From Haliotis asinina (taxonomy: Eukaryota > Mollusca > Gastropoda > Lepetellida > Haliotidae), in the NCBI RefSeq assembly GCF_037392515.1, contig NC_090287.1:7919501-7983500 (forward strand): a DNA stretch of 64,000 bases. Direction: 5' to 3'. A program made the translations under genes and the position numbers. This document shows, in pieces, positions 23,400 through 35,387 of the stretch (its first letter is position 1; every line of letters starts with the position of its first letter). The notes beneath the pieces are model-generated. The model was not told where the DNA came from. It worked only from the letters and a program-made list of their open reading frames with translations, and did no database searches.

Positions 23400-25880
23400 A
23401 AAAAACGGTATAAAGAAAAGAATCTAAACACTGAACTGTTCGTTAACAACAAGAGATAACCACTTAAGCCGGTAAAACACGCACCTTGTAAGCAGTCATG
23501 GCCCTTACCAAGCTTGGAAATGCATGTTTCTTTACCAGCTGTGTTCTATGGTTGAATCATTCACAGCAAGTGCTGTGCAATCCCAACATACTTAACTTGT
23601 AAACATTGAACAAACAGTGTGAAAGGAAACTTTAAAAACGCAAGATGCAGGTGGAGCAGAATACCACGAAGTGACAACTACTTTCAAATCGTCTGAAAGT
23701 TCAATCATGTAACAGGTATGTTGTCTATTTTAGGAGGAAACATGGTTTAATAGGTTTCTAACCACTAGATATAAACCACTATACAGGTTACGAACATTTT
23801 AAGTCATGTCATTTCCTTATCCTCAGATAGACTTAAACTGGGCAAATTTCAAGATAATGAAAACTGAAAACAATATAAAGAATTAATAAGCATGTTTGGA
23901 TGCATTCGTTAATACAAAGTAAATATCAACATTATCTTCATAACTTGTATTTGTTTAAAGACAGCAAAGTAAACTTTCTCAATTTTACTTATTGTTAAGG
24001 GTAATAAATTGCTGTGACGAAAGGTATCAATCCCCTTTGAACCTGCAAACTATAACACAGACAAGCCTAACATATTGAATAATACACTGAGCAAACTATG
24101 AGCAAGTTACAATGATTCACAAAACAGGTTTCTAGTTCAATGCAGTTGAGTCACAAAACTAAGGTAATGTGTCACAAATAACAAATATTCACTCACCAAA
24201 ATCTTGGTATTCACAGTAAGACCAGAAATACTGCTCTGTGTGGAGCTTATTTCCACAGAGAGCAGTTAGGCATGAAGTGTCAATTTTGAATGTAGATTGT
24301 AGATCAGATGATGTTGACAAACAGACGGTGATAGGCAGAGGTACACAACTCCAGTATGATACCAGCCTATATTTATACTGACCCAATGTCGGGAACATTC
24401 TAGCAAAGCGTTGCTGTATCGCCATTCAGTTAGAATTTTCTCGATAACCGGAAGTCAAAAAGATAAACAACCAGTCAAGGGAGGAAACTCTGGAGTGCTA
24501 TAAAAAAGGCATGCCGCTAAAATACTAATGCACTGTTTGAACATATATGATGCGAACTGTGACCCATAATCATCACCTAATAAATGATTATACAAAAAAC
24601 ACACTCTCGTAACATTTGTATCATTCAATCTTTGGGAGTATAAATTTCAAATAATGATACAGTAAGTGTTGGATATAAGACGAACATTCTGGAAATAATA
24701 GAACTCTAGCTAAATTTTAATTTAATGGAAACGAGAGAAATAGCCGTCACTAGGATGAAATACTCCTTGTGGTTGTTGTTGATGTTATAGCAATTTCCCT
24801 TCTGTAAGTCTGTCTTATCAAATCCAGAATGACATTATTTTGTAAACTCCCAAGCGTGACTATTAACTACCAGTAAGTGATGGTGTCACTGTTTTAGTTA
24901 GATATGAAACGCTCCTTACAATTTTACTTGCTACCTCAGATGGCTCTCAGTTTTATGTCTGCGGCGGTTCTCGCAATTCAAGAGACATCATGAAATCTGT
25001 CATGTGATAACTGAAACAGTATAAGCCGCATGCGCAGTTTCGAATAATCTGGTAACGAACATTTCAGTAACATTTGAGTAACGGAGAATACATTCTCTGT
25101 CAAATCACTCAGTAACTTACCAGTCACCACACACAAGCTTTAAGTTTTTTTCTATTTCTATCTGACATACTTCGGCGATGGCAACGGGCATTTCACTCAC
25201 TCCACACATGGAACATTTTCTATGTATTGTGATATGTTATGCAGAGAAACATTCGAAGTCCTAGATGATCACAAATACCATAAATGTGAACATGAAATGT
25301 ATTCATTCAAAGATTATGCTTTTATTTCTACACATGCACATGTCAAGCTAAAAATTAGGCACTGGCATTACACGGGGTACTGGTTGTCAACTACACGATA
25401 ATCTGTACCTTGTCTGTCGTTCAGACTTTCCAACCGATTGAAGGCATATCGCCAAATTATCTACTCTAGCTTGTAGTGCTTCGCTCATGTTGTTTGTCCG
25501 ACAAGAGGGGGATAAAATAAAGGTTTGCTACCAGCGACAGTAACGTACATTTCAAATTAACCTATTACCTTTGCTGTAACAAATGTAGTTTTGAGGTTAT
25601 TGGACTTTCTATGAAAGATGTATGTTGGGCAGACTGATATCATTGTCCAGCCATACTGGTAATAACATTTACTAATTATGTTTAGAGAAGCATGGCGGTG
25701 GAAACATTTGCACCCCATTATTGAGAACGATTGTTCAATGATGCGCTGTCACAGGTCTGTGGTTAGCTGTTTGTAAGGATATGACATAGCATCGCATATA
25801 CAGAGACACAAAGGTATCCGCGTCTATGGGAAAGTTCACCTATTAATAGGAATATAGCGTTGGTTGTTAGATTGTTAGAG
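23400..25880. other. intergenic, nothing recognised
   Basis: 2.5 kb upstream of gene 2 without a supported gene or a repeat I could match. A minus-strand frame at 24189-24425 is undistinguished. Confidence 0.4.
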
Positions 25881-25884
25881 GTTA

Positions 25885-26291
25885 ATGTGTATACTGATTG
25901 AATATAACCCCGTGACTTAATCATGACTATATGTGAACCTTGACGCTGGTGACGAAAACATCATGACAACCTTTCTCGTTGACTAAATTGTACCATTGCT
26001 AATATCATTCTCTAGGAGTACGTCATATGTACCGAGATATGTACGGGATGTGAACGCATAAAACATTTGAACTTGCAACGCTGGGTGCTGTCCGCCGAAG
26101 AGGCAAATTGGTTTTGTAATTGATTCCTCCTCGTCGCAATTCCACCAATCGTCAATACATATGAATGATTAACTGGTAACGGCCTCAGATAGATTACTGC
26201 ACAAGTAACGTTGGTTGAAAGTGTCCATTGTAAACGGTACAAGATACCTGATGAGGTAAGTGGAGCATCACTACGAAAGAACTCGAATATC
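25885..26291 (+). promoter_or_regulatory. 5' region of gene 2, conserved in the third gene copy
   Basis: The 400 bp before the ATG align by eye with 35388-35797: a gaatata-cgtgac-taatcatg block; gtac-t-atatgt-ccg-gtatgtac; gcaatt-gtcaatac-gtgaatgatt; gaaagtgtc-ttgtaaacg-tacaagata; and gaactcgaatatc. The conserved stretch must contain the 5' UTR and probably the core promoter. I cannot identify a TATA box or start site. Confidence 0.55.
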
Positions 26292-29200
26292 ATGAAACGA
26301 AATATCCACAGTTTGTATGCACTGTTTTTTCTAACTCTTGCAAGAAGTATTGACTTTCGGTTTGAAGAATTTATTGATAATTCCGCTTGTGGAGGCAAGG
26401 TTCTTCAGAGCCAGTATAGGTATAGCATGGCTAACGGAGTCAGTAAAATCACGTGTGCCTCCCTGTGTGCTGAAAGTGATTTGTGCAAATCTTTCCAACA
26501 TGACAAACTCAAGCGGAGTTGCCACCTTAATGATGACCTCGATGGTGGTGATTGCTCCAAGATGACCGATGCTGTCGGTTTCAGTTATTATGGAAAGGTG
26601 AGTTCAGATTTTACACATGCTAACTCAATGAATGAATTCATGCGTGTGTGTGTATGTTCTAGGTTACAGACACGCGGTCCAGGAAAAGTTTGGTTTAAAA
26701 TCATCAAGAATATAATCACACCATCATACCTCACCAGTATTATTTATTCCTCAAAAACTTGTAAAATGGTAAACATACACGAGTTTCAGATGTCTGTCAC
26801 TTACTTGACATAAGTGGTTTTTCATATATTTGGATAACCCAAGATGCAGGAAACATACAAATGTTTCTCAGGATATTCCAGGTCTGGCATGACTCACTTT
26901 GTGCATCCGTATTTTTAAAGAATTACTCGGCTAGCACAATATCGTTGTAAAAAGAGCCTCTTTAAATCTGACAACCCCAAAATTTGTAACGGATTGTTGG
27001 TTTATTACTTAATTTTTTTTTGAAAGGGCGTTTTATCTTTCAAAGATTTCATTTTGCTAACGTCATAATCTGGAAATTAGATAACAGTGTAGACTTTATT
27101 TTTTTGTAAAAAAAACCCCCAATACATCAGTATAAATCTTCAACTTTAATGTTTCAGAATATGAAATCCTATTATTTTAATACGTTTCTCTGCTTAACTA
27201 GATCTTGCATACATACGATATGTTTTAGTGTTACGTAAGTCGTCCGCGATATAGGCATTAACATATTCATGTGAACAGAAGCTGACACGTTTCTTACGAT
27301 GATTCTAGTGACGTCTTAATCCAGACAGTAACTTTCGAATATATATACACCTGGGGGTTTCTTTGTTATTACCATGAGGTTTCACCAGTATCTGTAACCG
27401 CATTAAGGCTATAAAAAGCTTAGACGCTAAGATGAGTAGTCCGAAACATGAATGGAATATATGTCTGAAACTGAATGGTAAAAAGGACGAACAGTCACAC
27501 AATTTGTATTATCAAATCGATTTTTCCGTCAAAGTGTATTTCTTGAATATTTTGTTTTGCTGTAAGCCATGACATACGTTCGACGAGCATGGATTTATTG
27601 ATCACCATCATTGTTGTTTCAGGTACGACAGGTGAAATGTCTTAATGGCGGTTTCCTGAAAGCGGATGGTAGTTGCGCCTGCGTGGATGGTCACGTGGGT
27701 ACACGGTGTGAGCGACCAATGACAGGTGGGTGTTTCTCTCGCCTGCTTCTGTTTATGGAAACTTAAATTACGTGCATGAAATGACATTTCAGAAATCATT
27801 TCGGTTGTGTTGATACACACAAACTGGAGCGGCGTGGTAGCAAATCACAGATGTTAAAGTTTGGAGCGCCTTGCGCCCTGAGTTTGGTTCCCTAAAATGG
27901 GTACAAATGCGCTAAACGAATTGTCGTTGATGCCATGTCATTTTCGATGTCACTGTTGCTGGTTCCAGACAAGATCTAGACCTTGGAAAAAAGTAAATTA
28001 AATGCTGTTTTGTCACGGTTGACGTTTTCTGAACTCTGGCATTGTTTTCACATTTTGAAACTACTGAGACAGAGTTTAGCAACAACAAAAAACAACAAAA
28101 AAAAACAAACAAAATGTGAAGCGTTTTTAGTTGTTTTTGTTATTGTTCATATTTATTTATTTTCTTTTTTCTTTTCTTTTCTTTATTTTACTTTATTTTT
28201 ATTTGTTCATTTCATTTTATTTCATGTTATTCTTTTTTAGTTATTTTTGGGGGCGGGTGTGGGGGGGGGGGGGGAGAGGTCTATATTACTACACTGAGAG
28301 ACATTGAAAACCCAATTTCATTTACATAGGTCAGCTATATTAACAATGGAAAATTACAAAGCATATGGCGCGTATGTTAGTAAAGTCAAATCTCAGTAGA
28401 GAGGTTCTCGGCAAACAAATGTCCTACAATGCCAGTTTAAAGACATTTACTAACTGATAGTCCTGTCGAAACGTGACAAAACCTCTATAAACGTGGTACG
28501 GAAATTATTTGAGTGTTTTCAACATGTTTACGTAATTTAATTAATGCGTCCTCCTTGAAATACGATGCTAATTCCTATTTTAAAATATCACATTGAGACA
28601 CAAATTTACCTTTTTATGTATATTTTCAAACAGAACACAAGGTACTACCAATAAATGTGTTAGAAAAGTCAAACAGTGTTATGGAAAGTCTATTTGCTAT
28701 TTTGAGGTAAACAACTAAAAAGTTGAAATTTTCAGAAAATAATTGTCCAGTCACATATCGTGACACAGAGACTTTGCATGTATATGTTAACAAACAACAC
28801 AATGTACGACTAATAAATGTTCTGGAAAAGTCAAAGAACATTTTGTTTAGTCCCTTTTGGGAGTAGACAAATGTTTTTCAGAGAATATGTGTAGGAAATG
28901 TCATATTTAGACACATGTGTAGGATTTGGGGATATATTCAAAGGGAACACAGGGTACTACTAATACATGGGTAAGAAAAGTTAGTATCTGGTGTGTTCAC
29001 AGTACGAACACAAGATTGCAAGTGTCATGGCATGGAAGGAAACAAACGACGGATGGAAGTATTCGGAATAGGGTTCCAGTGACTCTGCAGTGCCTGTGTG
29101 ATGTGAGCTCAGTGACAATGCGGAGTGGAATCTGCTGATGCCACATGTCATGTTGGCTGTGTGTGGCCTAGCATAAGGCCAGTCAGTTATCATCATGCTG

Positions 29201-31292
29201 TCTCAAGAGAGGAAGAAGAACTGACTGGAGAACAGTCTCGACGCAACGCCGCGTCGTCAAGATTCCTTCCACAATAACAAGCTATGGACGAAAATGAGTA
29301 TCTATGGCATGACTCCTGCTCCAAACGTACGGCTGATCAGCTTCTTTATTTTCACAATAGCGATGTTTGGGTATTCTTATTCCATTATACCGTTTTCAAG
29401 CTATTGTAAAAAGAAAGAAGCTGATCATCCACAAAGTGTTGTCATATCTATACCACCAGCTTCTAGAATGCGTCTAGCTGGCGTCCATCTTATCGAGGAA
29501 AAAGACGTTTAAAGCAAGAATCATCATATTGAAACATTCCTCTACATGGCATTGCCCAAGAAACACCTGGTGCAGTAGTAGTTCGCTGTCGGGGGTTGTG
29601 ATCGATGATGAGTTAGGATCTGGCCTCGGTAAGGTCGACGTGCACGCAGTTTTTGCATTCGAACGTGGACGCACAGTTCGGCCACTGATTGGCCTAGCCC
29701 TGCTTCCAGCAGTGTGGTTGGTATTCTGTGCAGCTGTCTGGAATTGATCTCGGAAATGTTCACACCTTGAACACCTGGGCGTGGCCGGTCACCCTGAAAA
29801 GGGAGCCTTAAAATATTTTTAAAGCAGGCTGGCGATGCTAGCCACAAACTAAATTTTCCACAGATTTTTGCATATTTACAAAAACATCATTGATAATTGG
29901 GATTATATTGTTCAGATATACAAACTGACTGGCGCACTCTGGATGGTATGGCGACGATTGACTGAGTATGGTTTTACGGCGCAATGTCCAAACAATGCCA
30001 GGGCGGGGACACAAGAAGTGGGCTTCACACACTAGCTGAGGAATCGACCCAGGGACTTAAGGGACTGACGAGAAGACGCTTTAATCGTTAAGTCAACACG
30101 ACACGACACGACACGACACGACAATGAGTTTATTCATGGTCATCATTACATTTTACATCGGGAGCATGATGGCAGGGCTTTTCAGAATTGGCTTGTAATG
30201 TAAACGGCCCGTGAAGGTCCCGGGGTAGAATAGGCCGTCAGCAACCCATGCTTGCCATATAAGGCGACTAACGGGATCGGGTGGTCAGGCTTGCTGACAT
30301 GGTTGACACATGCCATCGGTTCCCAATTGCGCAGATCGATGCTCATGTTGTTGATCACTGGATTATCTGGTCCAGACTCGAGTATTTACAGACCGCCGCC
30401 ATATAGGTGGAATATTGCTGAGTGCGGCGTAAAACCAAACTCACTCACTCACTTGTAATGTAAACATTACATTATGAATTTAGCTAGCTACAACTGAGAA
30501 ATCTTATTAGAGGATTGGAACAATTAGGCTGCCTCACCAACCATATGGCGAAGAGGACGGTCCTTCTGGTAGGAATGTCGCGCTAACACCGTTGTGTACA
30601 GGCGGACATATTTACAAATGTTTTATGCTTCTCTTGCAACAGATTGTTCTGAGGGTTTCAACTCCGTCCACGGCTACACCAGCGGCGTCTACAACATCAA
30701 ACCACTGGCCTCCCCAACGTCATTTCCGGTCAACTGTATCATGAAATTCGGCGGGAGAACAACAATTGCATATCGGTCCCTGTCTTCAGTGGATTTCTAC
30801 CAAAACTGGAACGGCTACAAACACGGTTTTGGTGATGTATCAGGTGACCATTGGCTTGGACTTGAAAAGATTCATCTCATATCAAAACATGGTTCATATG
30901 AACTGAAAGTGGAGGTTGTGCTGAAGAATGAAAGTCGCTATCAGCAAACTTATACAAATACGCGTGTGGCTGATGAAACGAACGGCTACAGGATTACATT
31001 TTCGGGCGTGAGGACGCCGATCATACAACCTCTTGGTGATTGTCTGAGCCCTCTGAATGGGTCCTCGTTTAGTACATTTGACAGCGACAATGACAACCTG
31101 CCCTCCGGAAGCTGCGCAGTCGATTATCAGAGTGGTTGGTGGTTTAACGCATGCTCAGACTGTAATCCTACAGGTCGTCTGTTGATGACTGCTGATGGTT
31201 TACGGACAAACGTGCAGCATGAGGTTTATTGGACAAATGATTTAGGCAATGTTGTCCCATCCGTATTGAAATTGTGGCTTGTAGAGATGTAA
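26292..31292 (+). CDS. secreted PAN/EGF/fibrinogen-domain protein, gene 2 (join 26292-26597, 27623-27725, 30643-31292)
   Basis: Paralogue of gene 1, about 352 codons. The start at 26292 (residue 28 of a longer open frame) is preferred because it opens directly into a signal peptide, MKRNIHSLYALFFLTLA. Residues about 30-102 form a PAN/apple-like module: SACGGK, ITCASLCAESDLCKSFQHD, SCHLNDD, GGDCSKM. Donor gtgagt at 26598, phase 0. EGF-like exon 2 and FReD exon 3 follow with phases identical to gene 1. Introns are shorter (1.0 and 2.9 kb). The cysteine framework matches gene 1 throughout although overall sequence identity is modest, so gene 1 and gene 2 are old duplicates. Gene 2 and the exon-1 copy at 35798 are recent ones. 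A 1.65-kb DNA transposon begins 26 bp after the stop. Confidence 0.9.
26598..27622. other. gene 2 intron 1
   Basis: No repeat shared with the window except the short stretch after the donor that matches copy 3. A small frame running through the donor (to 26813) is read-through of exon 1 and is not real. Confidence 0.5.
27623..27725 (+). CDS. gene 2 exon 2: short four-cysteine EGF-like module
   Basis: 103 bp between a ttgtttcag acceptor and a gtgggt donor, phase 0 in and phase 1 out. It encodes 34 residues: VRQVKCLNGG opening, then C-A-C, DGHVGTRCE and PMT. It has the same four-cysteine pattern as gene 1 exon 2 with two extra residues before the first cysteine. Confidence 0.87.
28137..28275. 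repeat. T-rich tract followed by a poly-G run
   Basis: About 100 bp of (t, ttttct, ttatt)-rich sequence, then ggggcgggtgtg and 16 or so consecutive g residues at 28259-28275. Low complexity on both sides; the poly-G run may have length errors. Confidence 0.85.
28620..28985. repeat. diverged tandem repeat, three units of about 155 bp
   Basis: Each unit contains aacacaaggtactaccaata or a variant, followed by aatgtgttagaaaagtca. The starts are at about 28625, 28783 and 28932. The translated minus strand shows the same peptide, FDFS-TFI--TLC, twice. Located in intron 2 of gene 2. Confidence 0.75.
29530..29850 (-). pseudogene. possible Tc1-like transposase fragment
   Basis: Minus-strand translation contains LRARRPYRGQILT, the second helix-turn-helix block seen in Tc1 transposases (GLRARRPY-G-VLT), preceded in another frame by GRTVRPR. 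No other domain is left. Located in intron 2 of gene 2. Confidence 0.45.
29958..30085 (-). repeat. tRNA-headed SINE, reverse orientation, diverged
   Basis: gactgagtatggttttacgg, caatgccagggcggggacac, agaagtgggcttcacacact, then aatcgacccagggactt and agacgctttaatcgttaa (A- and B-box regions). Same family as 20800-20960. Confidence 0.75.
30092..30124. repeat. pentanucleotide microsatellite (acacg)n
   Basis: Five to six copies of acacg immediately after the SINE head at 30085. Confidence 0.9.
30192..30465 (+). repeat. SINE with 14-bp target-site duplication
   Basis: The body is 30206-30451, flanked by a perfect cttgtaatgtaaac direct repeat (30192-30205 and 30452-30465). It lacks about 25 bp of the ggcgactatgcttgtcgtaa segment. 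It sits 180 bp upstream of gene 2 exon 3, in intron 2. Confidence 0.93.
30643..31292 (+). CDS. gene 2 exon 3: fibrinogen-related domain (FReD)
   Basis: About 215 residues from DCSEGF to a taa at 31290-31292; the acceptor is cttgcaacag. Motifs: SGVYNIKP; FPVNCIMKFGGRTTIAYR; DFYQNWNGYKHGFG; DHWLGLEKI; NGYRITF; the calcium loop STFDSDNDN; then SCA, GWWFNAC and CNPTGRLL; C-terminus WLVEM. As in gene 1 there are additional cysteines at GDC and CSDC. The first cysteine pair (DC, NC) and the calcium loop are intact. Full length, no stops. Confidence 0.93.
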
Positions 31293-31318
31293 TATCCACA
31301 TTCCAGAAATTGGCTTCT

Positions 31319-32966
31319 GGGCCCACTTGCACAAAACGATCTTAGAGCTACAATTATTGTAAATCCTTAAGATCGCGATCTTAGGCTCCGGCTACAATCG
31401 CCATCCACTTGCACAAAGCGATTGTAGGCTAAGATCATTGTAAGTTACAATCAAAACTTACAATTGGTCGGAACCAATTGTAAGGAGCTAAGATCATTGT
31501 AGTCAGTAGCAAAATGGCGTCCAAGTTGGTGTCAATTTCACGCAAATAATTAGCTTTGCGTTTGGGGATTGCTTTCATATTGCATAAAACTGTATGATTC
31601 GCCTTGACACTTCAGCGACACAGAGAATGCAACATCGATTTAACGTCAGAAATATCGTTATTTGCGGTAGTGAACAACATCATTATCGAGTCGATATCAT
31701 AGAGTACAATTCTCACCCGGTTCAGTGTTGGGAAAAGTATGAACACCATACCTTTTTGATAAACAAAGAAAGGATAGTATATCTAACGAAAGGGGTCTGC
31801 ATGCGATTAGCAGTGGCCATGACCTTTTCAATAACTCAAGGGCAGCTAATTTTAGTTTTTACGCAAGATGGGAGTGGTTTCCCTTTGTAGATTATGCCGT
31901 TGCCGTAAAATCTGCCATGCCCAAATACAATGCATGTTCTGTAGTGACAGAACAGATATCCACATATTTCTTTTCGGTTAATGATTTTGTCTTAGTTTAT
32001 CACTGAAATAATCTACAGTTGGATAAAGTACAAAATTATGTTTTTTTCTACTTGTAAAAATTGAATCTGACGAGAGACAAGAGTTTTAATCCATGTATTT
32101 TAAATATAATACAAGTATTTTTCAAACGGAAAAATACACTAGCTAGGGTATGTTATTTTTTTTTTAACCTAGCGAAAAAATAATTATCAAGAAACACTCC
32201 CACAGTCATGTCACACTTTCATATCTTTACAAATCTAATGGATGTGGGATATATATGGGATTTTACTCCAAATGACATCGATGCCAAACTATGTTCAACT
32301 GACAGTCACTGGCAAATCATGGTACATTTAGGTGTTATGTCATAAGGAAATTTTATTTATGTGTAATCTTTGAATTTCATGATTATTAGGTCAATAACTC
32401 AAGACCCAATCTGTTAATGTATTTGTTTGTATTTCAGTATTTGCATAAAACATGATATTTCTGTGGTTGCAGTATCACATGTTTAGTTCATAAAAACTTA
32501 GAATGTAGAAAAAATAGAGAATAACCCTTGAGGTACGAGTGATTATACATGTTACCTTCTACGTTATTGCTTCCTTCAACGTTATCATTTACTTCAAAGA
32601 TTTGTGGGTTGGGGTTGTTTGGGTTTTTCTTTTGTTTGTTTGGGTTTTTTTATATGTGTTGTCATGACAAATCTGCAAGGTGCGATTAAAGAAGGAATGT
32701 CATCTGTGTGCAGTAAACAGTTCCACGTTGTATTTGTGCTGCATGCTATGCGCACTTGAAGACAACTGTAGACAGGAGTCGAGTTTAAGAAATTTCTACG
32801 TCCAACGTTGGAGAGTTCGATCTTAATTAAGATCGCGATCTTAAATCCATGATGTCTTAAGATCGTCTTTGTGCAAGTGGATTAGGGCAATTGTATGGTG
32901 ATTGTAAAGTTGATTGTAGGGGCCTAAGATTGATTGTAACTAAGATTGCTCTGTGCAAGCGGGCCC
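31319..32966. mobile_element. 1.65-kb DNA transposon, non-autonomous, with duplicated subterminal repeats
   Basis: Terminal inverted repeats: left gggcccacttgcacaaaacg then atcttag; the right end reads ctaagattgctctgtgcaag then cgggccc (32940-32966). Each end has a second inner copy of the motif: cacttgcacaaagcgat at about 31408 and ctttgtgcaagtgg at about 32869. A palindrome aagatcgcgatctt is present at both ends (31369-31382, 32829-32842). The interior is AT-rich with only a 98-codon frame at 31594-31890 that I do not recognise. Target duplication is unclear. The element starts 26 bp after the gene 2 stop codon, so it lies in or at the 3' UTR. Confidence 0.8.
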
Positions 32967-32967
32967 T

Positions 32968-33047
32968 GGGCATTATCATTTGCAGAAGCCCGAGGTCTTT
33001 CATTAATGTTAATGAAAGACCTCGGGCTTCTGCAAATGATAATGCCC
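32968..33047. repeat. perfect 39-bp-arm palindrome
   Basis: Arms 32968-33006 and 33009-33047 are exact reverse complements with a 2-base centre (tg). The outer ends are gggcattatc and gataatgccc. It begins one base after the transposon terminus at 32966. Confidence 0.95.
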
Positions 33048-34209
33048 TGAAAAATAGCGTTACCGTTATTAAAAGAATAATAAAAACAGCGGCATCGGTT
33101 CAGAAGCATTTACTGCCAACAACAAAACGACGGAGGTCACTGACACAGATTTTACAAATATAGTCACGTCATAGAACAACAGAGATGACGTCACTATTGA
33201 AAGTGACGACATTCGACCTTGACCTTTGCTCATACTACCAGCCGCCATTGTTTTCAGTGATCAACAACGTTAGACTTCAAGTCGATATTTTCATTGCTGT
33301 ATGTTGTCATTTATGGCACAATCGTTATGGATGGCACAAGCAGGAAAGTGCATAATGGCACAGGCATATGTGACGAATGTGAGCCAGATATATAGTCAAT
33401 AATGAACCCAAGTTCATTCGAGCCGTAGGTGATTGAACTTCAACAGCTGAGCTACTTATGACGTCACCTAACAACGGGTTTGATAATGGCCCGTCGTCAA
33501 GCATTTTGCGGGCGTTATCAAGTTACAGTGGACCGCTCATTTTTTATAACGAGCGGTCGTTTTCATGATAATTCTATCCATTTTAGCTATAAAATACAAT
33601 ATACCTATCACACCCTGGCAAGGGGTCACCTTTATGACATGTAAATAAACCATGTTCAGTCACAGGGTCTGGAATTTGAATTTGTTCTTTTGTGGATACC
33701 AGTTAAAGCATTATTCGGAAAGTCTAGTCATGCTGGCGGTAAGTATAACACCGTTCTTAGCATGCACTCAATATCCACTTCGCACACACATAAAACAAGA
33801 AGGATGCAGATTGATTGATGTGCTAATATATGAAATTGGTTCCTTGTTAACCACAGAGGACGGCGAATAGAAAAACGCTTGCTTTCAACATTATCCCAAC
33901 CTTTAAAATATGTATTGCAAATCAGTATATATCCACTCTCTTCTCTCTTCAGATGCAGTTACATTAATGTAAAGTATAAAGGAGAATATTGAAATGCGGT
34001 TTGTTCTGCAGTTCTCATGCATAATTACGCCACATATAAGCAGCATTCTCTATATCTATAAGAGCCTATATGTAAGTAGAACGACTTCATTTCACTTAAT
34101 AACTATCCGCAATCGATGCCACTTTAATAGTTTCCTCTCAAAGTAAATTACATTTAATCAATATTAGGTCTGTAAGTGCAACTGTGTGAAAGATTTCATT
34201 CCACTATTC
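33048..34209. other. intergenic with small hairpins
   Basis: No gene. Two hairpins: tgataatggcccg (33481) with cgggcgttatca (33509-33520), and gaccgctc (33531) with gagcggtc (33551). The first again carries a gataatg-ccc / gggc-ttatc theme as in the palindrome at 32968. Confidence 0.5.
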
Positions 34210-34640
34210 CACTTTAAACATGATAGAGATCCCTCAACTGATGCTGACAACAACAATTATCTCCTGTTTATCTAGGTTGTATCTGCCTCAGTCAATTCGC
34301 GTCACTAATTGGGTACAGGACTTTTTGTCATGTCGCTTTTGCAAAATTAATCCATCTATGGCAACAGTGGTGTTTTAAATTTGAACTCTTTTATAAAGTG
34401 TTTCATCCCTGCTGAGTATATGTGTTATCAAACACACTTTAACAGTTAGTTGTCTGACAAGATTTGTCAACTGAAGAGCGTCTAAAAGTTTAGAATTCTC
34501 ATTCCACATCTGACCACAATAGGCATGGTGTTTCTGATAGAATCTCTGTTGATGTCATATATCGGATCAGTGAGCCCGGACTTAGCATCCACACTTCCAT
34601 GAACAACAGATCGTCGGCGTGATTTGGAAACAGAGATAAG
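34210..34640 (+). repeat. dispersed repeat, partner at 63530-63990
   Basis: Collinear matches to 63530-63990: ctaggt-g-atctgcctc; cgtcactaat; tttcatccctg-tg; gt-atcaa-cacac; gg-atggtgtttctg; ttgatgtcatatatcggatc; gtgagccc; and cacacttccatgaac. The partner runs to the window edge, so total length is unknown. No coding potential. Confidence 0.75.
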
Positions 34641-34904
34641 TATATATACACTGTTTTTTTTCACGTATCTCTCATCTAGATATATTGTTGTTTTGGGATG
34701 AAAGCGTTGACTGCGACGTTCTACCCAACCTCCTCTTTACACATTTACATCAAAACATGTTTAGGATCTTAACAAGCTAAAATCCATTTCATGTAATTTC
34801 AAAATGGGACGTTTCCTATATATTATGTTTATAGTCTTTAATTCGGATATAGAGGATGTTGGCACCTTACAAAAGGCTAAGGGTATGCATTAATATAAGT
34901 AAAC

Positions 34905-35383
34905 TAAGTCTTAAGCTCAGTATTATTCGTTACACAGTTATGCTGAGTCAAACAAACTCTGGTAGAGCCTACTAGAAGGTCGCGTCAGCAAGCCTTTGAT
35001 CTACGAATGACCGTCCAATGAAACGGTCAGGTGGACATAAGGGTTTAACTTATCAGATAACGGCTACTATTTAGGGACTGGAGGGACTTACAAAATGCTT
35101 TTGGATTTTCTTTTTCCCGGTCGCTGACACTGATCTCTCAACAAACGAAAATCTGCTTAAAACACAGATATTTGAACCGAAGTATGTGCGCTTAGCGATA
35201 TCTAATGACACGGTTACTATTAGCTTATCTTTCCGCAAGATGGCACCCTGGAATATTGACAAAACCCCTATTTGTAGTGACTGTTTACTCACGGTCATGA
35301 CGCGACTGCTGACGCGAACTCCTACTAGAGTTTGCTAGACTCAGTATAGCAGTGTAACGAATAATAGATCTATACGTAGACTA
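34905..35383. mobile_element. MITE, copy 2 (partner at 11203-11709)
   Basis: Left end agtcttaagctcagtattat then tcgttacac. The right end, reverse complemented, gives tagtctacgtatagatc, tattattcgttacac, then gctatactgagtcta. The internal tactagaaggtcgcgtcag block on the left and gctgacgcgaactcctacta on the right also pair. Same family as copy 1, about 480 bp. It abuts the start of the duplicated gene promoter at 35388. Confidence 0.8.
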
Positions 35384-35387
35384 GGGT

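Noticed and set aside
26211..26813. 200-codon continuous frame at gene 2 exon 1
   Set aside because: The part before 26292 lies before the signal-peptide methionine, and the part after 26597 is intron read past a gtgagt donor.
28081..28275. Possible G-quadruplex or regulatory poly-G at gene 2 intron 2
   Set aside because: Only one long g run without loop-separated g blocks; treated as low-complexity sequence.
29294..29512. 72-codon + frame with a transmembrane-like stretch in intron 2 of gene 2
   Set aside because: No recognisable family or splice context; hydrophobicity alone is not enough.
32891..33163. 90-codon + frame and 61-codon - frame
   Set aside because: Both are translations of the perfect palindrome and so mirror each other; not coding.
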